Shown here one piece after another: positions 7,489 to 17,691 of a stretch of 35,973 nucleotides of DNA. The translations under genes and the position numbers were made by a program. Each line of letters begins with the position of its first letter. Position 1 is the stretch's first letter. Below the pieces are notes generated by a model, which saw only the letters and a program-made list of their open reading frames with translations, was not told the origin of the DNA and made no database searches. The DNA is taken from assembly GCA_021740745.1 (NCBI GenBank), contig JAIOZF010000026.1, positions 1 through 35,973 on the forward strand, written 5' to 3'. The DNA comes from Crocinitomicaceae bacterium (GTDB taxonomy: Bacteria > Bacteroidota > Bacteroidia > Flavobacteriales_D > Crocinitomicaceae).

Positions 7489-8196
7489 ATGAAATTCAAA
7501 CGTATCCTTTTAAAATTGAGTGGTGAATCACTCATGGGAAACAAACAGTTCGGAATCGATAATGACCGACTAACTCAATATGCCAATCAAATTAAAGAAA
7601 TTCATGCAATGGGAATTGAAATTGCAATTGTCATTGGTGGTGGAAATATCTTTAGAGGTGTTCAGGCAGAGGAGGGAGGAATGGATCGAACGCATGGCGA
7701 TTACATGGGAATGCTGGCGACGATGATTAATTCAATGGCTTTGCAAGCTTCGTTGGAATCTGTAGGATTAAAAACACGTCTGCAATCGGCGATTGAAATG
7801 AAGGAAATTGCAGAACCTTATGTGCGAAGAAGAGCTGTACGTCACCTTGAAAAAGGTCGAGTGGTTATTTTTGGTGCAGGAACAGGAAATCCATTTTTCA
7901 CAACAGATTCGGCGGCATCTTTAAGAGCAATTGAAATAAATGCAGATGTGATTTTAAAAGGTACGCGTGTAGATGGTATTTATACGGCTGACCCAGAGAA
8001 AGATCCTTCAGCGACAAAATATGACGTAATTACCTTCGACGATGCTTACAGCAGAGGTTTGAAAGTGATGGATATGACGGCATTTACACTTTGTAAAGAA
8101 AATGATTTACCAATTATCGTTTTCGATATGGATACACCTGGAAATTTACAACGTCTGTTGCTAGGTGAACAAGTAGGAACAATTGTAAGAAATTAA
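7489..8196 (+). CDS. pyrH: UMP kinase
   Basis: A 235-residue UMP kinase of the amino-acid-kinase fold. It phosphorylates UMP to UDP with ATP and is a hexameric, regulated step of pyrimidine nucleotide synthesis. Clear motifs are the N-terminal [11 protein letters not shown] (about 5-15), [11 protein letters not shown], the [12 protein letters not shown] helix, [19 protein letters not shown] and the [14 protein letters not shown] nucleotide segment. I start at the ATG at 7489. A TTG at 7465 in the same frame would add eight residues but falls inside the predicted -7 promoter box, and 235 residues is the usual length. frr follows after 27 bases, the common pyrH-frr order. Confidence 0.97.
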   Translation: MKFKRILLKLSGESLMGNKQFGIDNDRLTQYANQIKEIHAMGIEIAIVIGGGNIFRGVQAEEGGMDRTHGDYMGMLATMINSMALQASLESVGLKTRLQSAIEMKEIAEPYVRRRAVRHLEKGRVVIFGAGTGNPFFTTDSAASLRAIEINADVILKGTRVDGIYTADPEKDPSATKYDVITFDDAYSRGLKVMDMTAFTLCKENDLPIIVFDMDTPGNLQRLLLGEQVGTIVRN

Positions 8197-8223
8197 CTTT
8201 TTTGACGCTATAAAACTCAAGTT

Positions 8224-8787
8224 ATGACGGAAGAATTGCAAATGATTTACGACGATTTGAAATCGTCTAATAACAAATCAATAACGCATTTAGATAATGA
8301 GTTATTAAAAATTAGAGCTGGAAAAGCAGCACCCTCAATGTTGAACGGCGTAATGGTTGAATATTATGGTACACCAACGCCTATTCAGCAAGTAGCGAAT
8401 ATCGCAACTCCTGATGCTCGTACGATTACAGTTCAACCATGGGAAAAGTCAATGATCAATGAGATTTCAAAAGGAATAATGAATTCAAATTTGGGATTGA
8501 ATCCTCAAAATAATGGTGAACAAATAATTATTTCTGTGCCACCTTTAACAGAAGAGCGCAGACGTGATTTAGTTAAAAAAGCGAAGGCAGAAGGAGAGCA
8601 CGCAAAAGTTGGAATTCGCAATAACCGCAAAGATGCGATTGACATGGTGAAAAGTCTCAAAAGTGATGGATTATCAGAAGATCTGCAAAAAGATGCGGAA
8701 GAATCTATTCAACAAATCACCAATGGTTTTATTAAGAAAGTCGATGATCAACTCGAAGTGAAGGAGAAAGATATAATGACGATTTAA
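8224..8787 (+). CDS. frr: Ribosome recycling factor
   Basis: A 187-residue RRF, which with EF-G splits the post-termination ribosome. The three-helix bundle and the small inserted domain are both recognisable: LLKIRAGKAAPSMLNGVMVEYYGTPTPI (about 27-54), DARTITVQPWEK (about 63-74), NLGLNPQNNGEQIIISVPPLTEERR (about 89-113). The KAKAEGEHAKVGIRNNRKDA segment with the conserved RN.R is intact. It ends close to a bidirectional-looking hairpin and is the last gene of this plus-strand block. Confidence 0.98.
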   Translation: MTEELQMIYDDLKSSNNKSITHLDNELLKIRAGKAAPSMLNGVMVEYYGTPTPIQQVANIATPDARTITVQPWEKSMINEISKGIMNSNLGLNPQNNGEQIIISVPPLTEERRRDLVKKAKAEGEHAKVGIRNNRKDAIDMVKSLKSDGLSEDLQKDAEESIQQITNGFIKKVDDQLEVKEKDIMTI

Positions 8788-8804
8788 GTTTTGTTAAAGC
8801 ATGT

Positions 8805-8836
8805 AAAGGCGTTTAGAAATAAACGCCTTTTTTATT
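8805..8836 (+). terminator. Intrinsic terminator between convergent frr and the OmpA-family gene
   Basis: AAAGGCGTTT (8805-8814) and AAACGCCTTT (8821-8830) form a perfect 10-bp stem with a 6-base loop, followed by TTTTATTTT on the plus strand. The stem borders the stop of the minus-strand gene at 8832 and, being symmetric, may serve both directions, although the minus-strand T-run is short. Confidence 0.9.
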
Positions 8837-10010
8837 TTACCTGAATTTCCACTCGCCTGTTCGCCTGTTCTTCATAAGCAAATTTTGGATTTGCATATAC
8901 TGGCTTCGTATTTCCATAACCAATAGCTGTCATTCGTGATTTATCAATTCCCTGGGCAATTAAATATTGCATCACTCTTTTAGCTCTTGCCTCCGAAATT
9001 TTTTGTGCGGCAATGCTATTGTCACCAGTCGCAAAAACGTGCCCTTGTATTTCAACGGAAACATCTGAATTTAATGCCATAAAGTCCCTTAGACGACGCA
9101 GTTTTGGCTCTGACCCTTCCAGGAATTCACTCGTTCCTGGCTTAAATTCTATTTCTTCAATCTGCATGCTTTTCCCTTTCGAAAGTGGCTCGAGATATAA
9201 ATTTATTTCTTGATTGCTCGTCGCGGAAATCACCTCTTCTTGATCAATAAAAAAATATCCTTCAGCATCACATTTTAAAAAGGCTTTGCCAGATCTTATA
9301 GGATTAAAATAGAATTCACTTCCTTTATAAAGTGCTGCCAAGTCTTTTAGTCCTTCGATCGATAAATTGGCAATAATTGGTTCTTTTGTTTCTGCATCAC
9401 GAATGTGTATAGATAGGCTTGGAGCAAATTCATCTTTTCTTAAATCTATTATTTTTGTTTCATTGTCTGCTTTCAGATTTTCATTATCAACTGTAAATGT
9501 TAAATCGAGCTGTAAAATTGATTTTGCTTTTTCAAGTGTAGAAAAACCTATCAATATTTTTTGTCCTGCAATGATTTTTAGAGGGTACAAATAACCTGAT
9601 TTGATTTCTTCTTGTAAACCAATCCGTTCAAGATTTTCATCTTTTTGTAAACGCTTAATTTCCGCAATTCCTCTACCTAAGTCTAGACAAATGTCATTCT
9701 TACCCTCAATAAACACGACCATCTTTAGGAAGTTTTGACTCACACTTGCGTCAAATGATAAAATTCCATCATATTCAGGTATGAAAGATACCCAAGCAGT
9801 ATTTAAATCGGAAACTGAAATTAAAGAAGGATAATTGCTAAATTCATTTTTCGCACCTGCAGTGCCTGTAAATTGAATTGAGTACTTACCAGATTTGAAA
9901 ATGTTCATTGCACCTTCACAATCAGCTATAGATGACATTTCAATTTTCTTTGCCTGAGCAAATAAACTAAAAGTGAGTAGAAAAGAGAATATAGAAAGTG
10001 TTAATTTCAT
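8832..10010 (-). CDS. OmpA-family outer-membrane/periplasmic protein
   Basis: A 392-residue exported protein. Residues 1-20 form a signal peptide (hydrophobic LTLSIFSFLLTFSLF, then AQA). The middle part, about 30-285, looks beta-rich, with a segment like a carboxypeptidase-regulatory repeat (LSIHIRDAETKEPIIANLSIEG). An OmpA-like C-terminal domain occupies about 285-392, with GHVFATGDNS, SEARAKRVMQYLIAQGI, IGYGNTKPV and NRRVEIQVK. In canonical OmpA domains an Asp in GHTD contacts peptidoglycan; here the matching residue is Phe326, while the Arg (R342) is kept. It probably links the outer membrane and cell wall, but wall binding may be altered. Confidence 0.88.
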   Translation of the reverse strand: MKLTLSIFSFLLTFSLFAQAKKIEMSSIADCEGAMNIFKSGKYSIQFTGTAGAKNEFSNYPSLISVSDLNTAWVSFIPEYDGILSFDASVSQNFLKMVVFIEGKNDICLDLGRGIAEIKRLQKDENLERIGLQEEIKSGYLYPLKIIAGQKILIGFSTLEKAKSILQLDLTFTVDNENLKADNETKIIDLRKDEFAPSLSIHIRDAETKEPIIANLSIEGLKDLAALYKGSEFYFNPIRSGKAFLKCDAEGYFFIDQEEVISATSNQEINLYLEPLSKGKSMQIEEIEFKPGTSEFLEGSEPKLRRLRDFMALNSDVSVEIQGHVFATGDNSIAAQKISEARAKRVMQYLIAQGIDKSRMTAIGYGNTKPVYANPKFAYEEQANRRVEIQVK

Positions 10011-10024
10011 TAATACGGTATTAT

Positions 10025-10032
10025 CAAACTTA
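10025..10032 (-). promoter_or_regulatory. Predicted -7 box of the OmpA-family gene (TAAGTTTG)
   Basis: Exact TAnnTTTG match on the minus strand, 14 bases upstream of the ATG at 10010. No clear -33 TTTG is seen at normal spacing. Confidence 0.5.
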
Positions 10033-10128
10033 CAAAAAATATTCTATTCTTCTTCTTAATCTTAACTTAACAGATAACCAAGGAGAATAGTCGAATATTC
10101 GCAGCAATGAAATAACCGAGCCACTTTT

Positions 10129-10150
10129 TAAAAAATGAGGTAGATTACCT
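10129..10150 (-). terminator. Weak possible terminator of the DUF4403 operon
   Basis: Read on the minus strand, AGGTA-ATC-TACCT (10150-10138) forms a 5-bp stem followed by CA and six T. It lies 11 bases after the stop at 10161. The short stem makes it only a candidate. Confidence 0.35.
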
Positions 10151-10160
10151 TAGAATTTCT

Positions 10161-11549
10161 TCACATTTTAACTGACATTTTACCATCTGCATGCACACGA
10201 ATAAGCAATTGAGAGTTATTCGGATAAATTTTCCCAACAGAAACATCTTTTATTGAGCCTTTCAAATGAATACCTATTGATATTTCTCGATTCAATTCTT
10301 TCTCAATGGATTTTTTCACCTCGATTAAATGCGGCTTCAAGTCAAAAACGGCAAATTCTTGCAGTTTATCAGTGATTTTAGAATTGAACAACCATTTTGC
10401 TGATTTTAACAAGGCATTTTTTGTATTTAAATCAAATGTTAAATCTGGAAACGTAATAATTTGTTGAACGCTATCAAAAACAGGTGTTCCAACTAAGAAC
10501 AAGATTCCTTTACGTTTTCCTGAAAATGCGACTTTTAAGTTCAATTTATTGTTTAGTGCACCTTGAACTTCCATACTATCAAAAATGACCAAGTTCTTTT
10601 TTATCATGACTTGTTTTCCATTTAATTCTTTATTTAGTATGGACGACAGCGAATCGTAGTTCGCTTGAATATCCAATGAAATATTAAAACCATTAGCTGC
10701 TTTATAATCGCTCAACTTTGGCAATTCACTCACTTTAGTTGTGGGTTTTTGGGATGTAATTTGTGGTTGAAAAAGCATGTTTACATTCAAGTAAGCCTTC
10801 TTTTGAACAAAATTGATATCACTTACAGAAATTTCTTTAGGTTGTAAACTTAAATATCCATAATTCCCAATTTGCTGAGGTGAAGCAAGTGTTTTCCATA
10901 CTTCTTTTATTTCTGAACGGATGTCTACCTCTGAAATCGTTTTGTCAATTTCCTCTTCTAATTTTTTTAATTCAGCCGAAACTTCTTTTTTTAATTTGTC
11001 TGTGGCGTCATAATTAAAAACAGTTATTTCGCAAGGATCAATCGTTTCAAAACTGCTTAATTTGGTGTCTGATTTCAATTGTAAATTTGAAGCAACTTGA
11101 ATTTTTGTAGTATAGGCAACATTTGCACGACGCATAGATTCACCAACACCACAACTTGCATAGATTCTTGGAATAACACAATTTCCACTCGAGTTTATCA
11201 GATAGGTGCATTCAGCGCAGTAATTTAAGTTTAAGGCATATTTTCCATTGACTTCGTATTCAAGAGAGTTACCTTTTCCATTGAATCGAATAGGATCACG
11301 TTCAAAACGATACGAATAGCTCACACCAGAACAATTATCTTCTTTTCCTTTGAATTGTTTTGGGATAGATTTTTCTATATCCTTAAAATATGGTTCTAAA
11401 TTTAATTCAATGGGTAAGGCTAGATTTGAAGTACGTTGCATTATAGTTGGAGCTGCTACAACTTCATTTTCTGGAGCAATCGGTTCAATTGTTTTACATG
11501 AAACAAGTAAAAGCAATATGAATGTGACGAAATTGATTTTTAATATCAT
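10161..11549 (-). CDS. DUF4403 family lipoprotein
   Basis: A 462-residue protein with a lipoprotein signal: a hydrophobic stretch ending in LLLLVSCKT, with the lipidation cysteine at about residue 18. The rest fits DUF4403 as I know it: a first repeat with LALPIELNLEPYFKDIEKSIPKQF and FERDPIRFNGKGN, and a C-terminus ending SIKDVSVGKIYPNNSQLLIRVHADGKMSV. Four cysteines cluster in the first third (NYCAECTYL, NCVIPRIYASCG) and may form disulfides in the periplasm. The fold is thought to be a lipid-binding (TULIP/BPI-like) type, which I state as an unverified recollection. The start codon overlaps the preceding gene by ATGA, so the two are translationally coupled. Confidence 0.85.
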   Translation of the reverse strand: MILKINFVTFILLLLVSCKTIEPIAPENEVVAAPTIMQRTSNLALPIELNLEPYFKDIEKSIPKQFKGKEDNCSGVSYSYRFERDPIRFNGKGNSLEYEVNGKYALNLNYCAECTYLINSSGNCVIPRIYASCGVGESMRRANVAYTTKIQVASNLQLKSDTKLSSFETIDPCEITVFNYDATDKLKKEVSAELKKLEEEIDKTISEVDIRSEIKEVWKTLASPQQIGNYGYLSLQPKEISVSDINFVQKKAYLNVNMLFQPQITSQKPTTKVSELPKLSDYKAANGFNISLDIQANYDSLSSILNKELNGKQVMIKKNLVIFDSMEVQGALNNKLNLKVAFSGKRKGILFLVGTPVFDSVQQIITFPDLTFDLNTKNALLKSAKWLFNSKITDKLQEFAVFDLKPHLIEVKKSIEKELNREISIGIHLKGSIKDVSVGKIYPNNSQLLIRVHADGKMSVKM

Positions 11550-12082
11550 TGAATGGGTTTAAGAAGTACTTTTTGTGCGAAAATTGGCTTATAACTTTTT
11601 ACTTCGAATTGAGTAAACTCCTCCTCATCTTGAGGAGCAGATAAGCTAGTTTTAGTCGCTTCATTTTGGGCACCTATAATTTCGAATTCAATGTTATTTT
11701 GTCGTTTTGATAAACGTGTAGAGTAAATCATGTTTGCAACTTCAAAGAATTCATAGAATGTATCGTCAAAAAAAGTCATTTCAATTATAATTCCATTTTT
11801 TTCATCCATCAAATAATCGGTCTTATTATCTTTTGATGATTTTAGAATTTCATAATCCTTTAGAATATTTCCGAATTTTTCGCTTTTATAGCCCATGGTG
11901 TAAGTCCATGATGAGTCTTTGATTAGTTCAACAATTTCAAGTGTAACTATAACAGAATCTTTGGGAGTCTCTAAACTATTTAAATACATAGTTCCACTGT
12001 ATTTTCCAATCCACGTTTCTGGAAATTGGGCATGAGTTAATTCACTAGATAAGAAAAATAAAACAATAATAATGAGTTTCAT
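11546..12082 (-). CDS. Small exported protein of unknown function
   Basis: I do not recognise this protein. From the ATG at 12082 it has 178 residues and opens with a clear signal peptide (MKLIIIVLFFLSSELTHAQ). A longer frame starting at 12121 would add 13 residues and bury the signal, so it is less likely. The mature part begins FPETWIGKYSGTMYLN and has alternating hydrophobic strands (VTLEIVELIKDSSWTYTMGYKSE, GIIIEMTFFDDTFYEFFEV), suggesting a small beta-barrel or lipocalin-like fold (inference). Its stop overlaps the DUF4403 start by four bases, so the pair probably acts in one envelope process. An icd terminator lies just upstream, so its promoter must be close to its start. Confidence 0.8.
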   Translation of the reverse strand: MKLIIIVLFFLSSELTHAQFPETWIGKYSGTMYLNSLETPKDSVIVTLEIVELIKDSSWTYTMGYKSEKFGNILKDYEILKSSKDNKTDYLMDEKNGIIIEMTFFDDTFYEFFEVANMIYSTRLSKRQNNIEFEIIGAQNEATKTSLSAPQDEEEFTQFEVKSYKPIFAQKVLLKPIQ

Positions 12083-12101
12083 AAAAGGAAAAATTGAACA
12101 T

Positions 12102-12132
12102 AAAAAAGCGGGCGTCAACAATTTGAGCCCGC
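12102..12132 (-). terminator. Intrinsic terminator after icd
   Basis: On the minus strand GCGGGC (12132-12127) pairs with GCCCGC (12113-12108), with an inner TCAA/TTGA stem, one unpaired base and a 4-base loop. It is followed by TTTTTTA and lies 17 bases after the icd stop. Confidence 0.9.
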
Positions 12133-12148
12133 ATTATTTAATCGTTTC

Positions 12149-14416
<2,268 letters not shown>

Positions 14417-14424
14417 TCACTAGA

Positions 14425-14432
14425 CAAAGTTA
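14425..14432 (-). promoter_or_regulatory. Predicted -7 box of icd (TAACTTTG)
   Basis: Exact TAnnTTTG match on the minus strand, 35 bases upstream of the icd ATG. No -33 element at the usual distance is convincing. The rest of the roughly 100-base gap to rdgB shows nothing else. Confidence 0.5.
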
Positions 14433-14489
14433 CTTTTTTAAGTGATAAAGAACTACTTATTTCAAATGGTTTTTTGCTTAAAATTAAGT

Positions 14490-15083
14490 TTACATGGTGT
14501 GTTTCAAATGGTCATTTTTTAAGAAGTGTATCATTTTTTCAAAAGCACGTGCACGATGACTCATCTTGTTTTTCTCATCCAAGGACAATTCTGCAAAAGT
14601 CTTGTTTTGTCCTTCTGGAACAAAAATTGGGTCATACCCAAACCCATCTTCACCTCGCTTTTCAGAAATAATTGAGCCTTTTACAATACCTTCAAAAATA
14701 TGTTCTTTTCCTTCTAGAATTAATGAAATTACTGTTCTGAATTGAGCGGTTCGATCACTTTTATCCGCAAGCTTTTCTAACACTTTATTCATGTTCTCGT
14801 CAGCATTTTTTGAAGGACCTGCATATCGAGCAGAATAAACGCCAGGTTCGTTGTTTATAGCTTTAATCTCTAGACCTGTATCGTCAGAAAAACAATCCAA
14901 AGAATAATGACGCAAAATATAATGCGATTTTTGACTAGCATTCCCCTCTAATGTGTCAGCTGTTTCTGGAATATCTTCAGAGATATTGATATCATTCAAT
15001 GTCAATACCTCAAATTCTGAAGGCAATAAAGCTTGAATTTCGGCTGCTTTGTGTTGGTTTTGTGTGGCAAAAACAAGTTTCAT
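14490..15083 (-). CDS. rdgB: Non-canonical purine NTP pyrophosphatase (RdgB/HAM1)
   Basis: A 197-residue house-cleaning enzyme that hydrolyses ITP, dITP and XTP to the monophosphate and pyrophosphate, keeping deaminated purines out of nucleic acids. Family motifs are the N-terminal [14 protein letters not shown] (3-16), the metal/base segment SDDTGLEI (66-73), [25 protein letters not shown] and the C-terminal [10 protein letters not shown]. All parts are present and the length is standard. It lies 31 bases downstream of the GxxExxY gene on the same strand and has no obvious promoter of its own, so cotranscription is likely. Confidence 0.96.
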   Translation of the reverse strand: MKLVFATQNQHKAAEIQALLPSEFEVLTLNDINISEDIPETADTLEGNASQKSHYILRHYSLDCFSDDTGLEIKAINNEPGVYSARYAGPSKNADENMNKVLEKLADKSDRTAQFRTVISLILEGKEHIFEGIVKGSIISEKRGEDGFGYDPIFVPEGQNKTFAELSLDEKNKMSHRARAFEKMIHFLKNDHLKHTM

Positions 15084-15114
15084 GATTATCTTTTTTTAGT
15101 TGTAAAAATAATTC

Positions 15115-15501
15115 TTAATCTTGATTGAGCTTATTCACCTTCCGAATGATGTTGTCAAAAATTGAATCTGAATTGAAATTAACTAAAATCCCCAATTTAA
15201 TATCTGTTAATTTCAAATATGTTAATACTTGTTTATGATGCAGTTTAGTTAGTTTTTCGACTGATTTAATTTCAATTATAACTTTCTTATTAATTAATAA
15301 ATCCAATCGAAATGCAGATTCCATTTGTATATCTTCATAGATTATCGGAATTGCCACTTGTGATTCTACAGCTAGTCCACGTTTTTTTAATTCATAAATC
15401 AATGTGGCTTCATAGGCAGATTCTAAAAGTCCAGGACCTAGCTTTTCGTAGATATTGAAAATAGCACCACGTATTTGATAGGAAATTTCGTTTTCAGTCA
15501 T
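15115..15501 (-). CDS. GxxExxY protein, PD-(D/E)XK nuclease-like
   Basis: A 128-residue protein of the GxxExxY family, related to PD-(D/E)XK nucleases. The naming motif is G24-LL-E27-SA-Y30 within GPGLLESAYEATL. The nuclease-type core is visible: Asp67 in FRLDLLI, then Glu77 and Lys79 in VIIEIKSVE (a D...ExK pattern), followed by Gln91 and Tyr95 in KQVLTYLKLT. From these residues a metal-dependent nuclease activity is plausible, but the family function is not known to me. It lies upstream of rdgB, and 73 bases before its start begins a 1-kb array of hairpin repeats, a context discussed in the findings. It is intact. Confidence 0.9.
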   Translation of the reverse strand: MTENEISYQIRGAIFNIYEKLGPGLLESAYEATLIYELKKRGLAVESQVAIPIIYEDIQMESAFRLDLLINKKVIIEIKSVEKLTKLHHKQVLTYLKLTDIKLGILVNFNSDSIFDNIIRKVNKLNQD

Positions 15502-15574
15502 AGTATTATAATATAGGTTTATCTTTAAGTTATTAAAATGGAATATATTTTACAATTTTTTTTTAGTTTTTCTT

Positions 15575-16540
15575 TTCTGCGAAACTCTGCGAAATCAGCG
15601 GGAGAAAAAAAAGAAAGTGAATGTGCTATGGTTTCCCGCTGAGTGCGCAGAAAAACGCGGAGATTTATTTATTGGATGTTTGATTCTGCGAATCTCTGCG
15701 ATCTTAGTGGGAGATAAAAAAGGGAAGTGAATGTGCTATGGTTTCCCGCAGAGTGCGCAGAAGAACGCGGAGATTTATTTATTGGATGTTTGATTCTGCG
15801 AATCTCTGTGAAATCAGCGGGATAAAAAAAAGAAAGCGTTGCATGTTAGAGTTTCCCGCAGAGCGCTCAGAAAAACGCGGAGCTATGTTTATTGGGTGTT
15901 TGATTCTGCGAAACTCTGCGATCTTAGCGGGAGATAAAAAAGGGAAGTGAATGTGCTATGGTTTCCCGCAGAGGGCGCAGAAAAACGCGGAGATTTATTT
16001 ATTGGATGTTTGATTCTGCGAATCTCTGCGATCTTAGCGGGAGAATAAAAGAAAGTGTTGCATGCTAGAGTTTCCCGCAGAGTGCGCAGAAAAACGCGGA
16101 GCTATTTTTATTGGTTGTTTGATTCTGCGAATCTCTGCGATCTTAGCGGGAGAATAAAAGAAAGCGTTGAATGTTAGAGTTTCCCGCAGAGTGCGCAGAA
16201 AAACGCAGAGATTTGTTTGTTGGGTGCATGATTCTGCGAAACTCTGCGATCTTAGCGGGAGATAAAAAAGGGAAGTGAATGTGCTATGGTTTCCCGCAGA
16301 GTGCGCAGAAAAACGCGGAGGTTTATTTATTGGATGTTTGATTCTGCGAATCTCTGTGAAATCAGCGGGATAAAAAAAAGAAAGCGTTGCATGTTAGAGT
16401 TTCCCGCAGAGTGCGCAGAAAAACGCAGAGATTTGTTTGTTGGGTGAATGATTCTGCGAATCTCTGCGATCTCAGTGGGAGAAAAAAAGAAACAGTTGTT
16501 TGTTAAAGTTTCCAGCAGAAAACTCAGAAAAATGCGGAGG
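15575..16540. repeat. Tandem array of nine about 110-bp inverted-repeat units
   Basis: Units begin at 15575, 15684, 15794, 15904, 16014, 16123, 16232, 16342 and 16452, with a period of 109 or 110. Each has arm B (TTCTGCGAATCTCTGCG... ending GCGGGA), a 28-30 base AT-rich loop, arm A (TTTCCCGCAGAGTGCGCAG... ending CGCGGAG) and a linker of about 20 bases (often ATTTATTTATTGGATGTTTG). Arm A is an imperfect reverse complement of arm B, so every unit can fold into one long hairpin on either strand. Each arm is itself three 10-11 base subrepeats around CTCTGCG. The loop has two forms, one with GAATGTGCTATGG (units 1, 2, 4, 7) and one with GTTGCATGTTAGAG or variants (units 3, 5, 6, 8); unit 9 is degenerate. 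The array fills the gene-free stretch between the GxxExxY gene and the glycosyltransferase stop. I see no gene in it. Confidence 0.97.
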
Positions 16541-16565
16541 AAGGTTTTTTGAGTTATTCAGAATC

Positions 16566-17639
16566 CTAATCGCGAAATAAATTCAAATAGGCCGATTTCA
16601 GGGCATTGACAGAAAAACGCTCTTCTATGGTTTGTTTACCGGCTTTACCTAGACGAACACGTATTTCTTTGTTTTCGAGTAATAAACTCAGTTTTTCTTT
16701 CCATTCTTCTGGACTACCAGCTAAAAAACCATTGACACCATCGTGAATAATTGATGTATTCACACCAACCGGCGACATCACCGAAGCAATTTCCAAGGAC
16801 ATGTATTGCAATCCTTTGAAACCACATTTGCCTTCCGACCAGATATCATGATTCAAAGGCATAACACCAATGTTCATCTTTGCCAAATCTTCGATTTCAG
16901 TTTCCTTATTCCATTTAATGAACTGTAAGGATTTCAATTCAAAGCTCGGTGCTTCATTGGAAATCACTAGGAAGGTAAAATCATGTGTTTTCTCTAGTTC
17001 CTGCAAAACTGGAATTAATTCGTTCAAGTAATGCATTGTCGTATGCGTTCCTGTCCAACCAATCACCATATTGTCTTGCGCTTGGTCACACATTTCATTG
17101 TGATGATTCACAGTATCAATAGTTGTTGGAATGATGGAAACAGAAGCATTGTATTGACGTGCGTAACCAGCCAAATATTCATTTCCAGCAGTGACATGTG
17201 AAGCCCATTTCATACAATAATTGACTTTCCAATACGCTTTTAATCGTTGGAACTTTGCATTCGTTTCGCTGTAATTCGCTAACCAAATCGCATCATCAAA
17301 ATCGTAAATGAATTTTCTTCTCAAGACTTTGGCAACAATCCATTCAAATACGGGAGGTCCAAGCTGCGCCATTTCACGATGTACAAATATGTAATCAGCG
17401 CGATGAAGTTTAAACAGCAAGAAAAATCTACGCATAAAACTTCCTAAAATGCCAACCATCTTTTTGAATGTCTTTCCTTCGGCATACAAGGTTTTCCAAG
17501 TTTTTTCGTTCAGGAATGGATACAATTCAACCGTGTAACCATTTTCTTCCAAGTCGGGCAAATATTGCTCGAACCTAAAACGCTGTGATGGCGCTTCTCC
17601 TTTCGGATAGGGAACAAGAAAGAAAATTGTTTTTGACAT
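16566..17639 (-). CDS. Glycosyltransferase, GT-B fold (GT4-like)
   Basis: A 357-residue cytoplasmic glycosyltransferase. The N-terminal half begins IFFLVPYPKGEAPSQRFRFEQYLPDL (5-30), a start known from GT4-like enzymes of surface-glycan loci. DDAIW in KFIYDFDDAIWLANYSET follows near residue 117. The C-terminal donor domain carries IGWTGTHTTMHYLNELIPVL (about 193-212), the KCGFKGLQYMSLEIASVMSPVG region, where E-x7-E type enzymes bind the nucleotide sugar, and a closing helix GSPEEWKEKLSLLLENKEI...LGKAGKQTIEERFS. Sugar and acceptor cannot be read from the sequence. It is last in the asnB-glycosyltransferase run, 52 bases after its neighbour, and its stop is 26 bases from the repeat array. Confidence 0.88.
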   Translation of the reverse strand: MSKTIFFLVPYPKGEAPSQRFRFEQYLPDLEENGYTVELYPFLNEKTWKTLYAEGKTFKKMVGILGSFMRRFFLLFKLHRADYIFVHREMAQLGPPVFEWIVAKVLRRKFIYDFDDAIWLANYSETNAKFQRLKAYWKVNYCMKWASHVTAGNEYLAGYARQYNASVSIIPTTIDTVNHHNEMCDQAQDNMVIGWTGTHTTMHYLNELIPVLQELEKTHDFTFLVISNEAPSFELKSLQFIKWNKETEIEDLAKMNIGVMPLNHDIWSEGKCGFKGLQYMSLEIASVMSPVGVNTSIIHDGVNGFLAGSPEEWKEKLSLLLENKEIRVRLGKAGKQTIEERFSVNALKSAYLNLFRD

Positions 17640-17691
17640 GGATGATTATTTGAGAATTCGAAAAATTGATTGATTTGACAATTAGACTGTA

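Noticed and set aside
10092-10101. Palindrome CGAATATTCG as an operator
   Set aside because: A single 10-base palindrome in AT-rich spacer is expected by chance and it has no second copy near a promoter.
15738-15950. Plus-strand reading frame of 70 residues inside the repeat array
   Set aside because: It is read wholly from repeat units and its sequence repeats itself (SANLCEISG, ILRNSAILAG), so it is a by-product of the array.
15575-16540. CRISPR array
   Set aside because: The period is about 110 bases, the whole unit is repeated and the intervals are not unique spacers; no cas gene is near.
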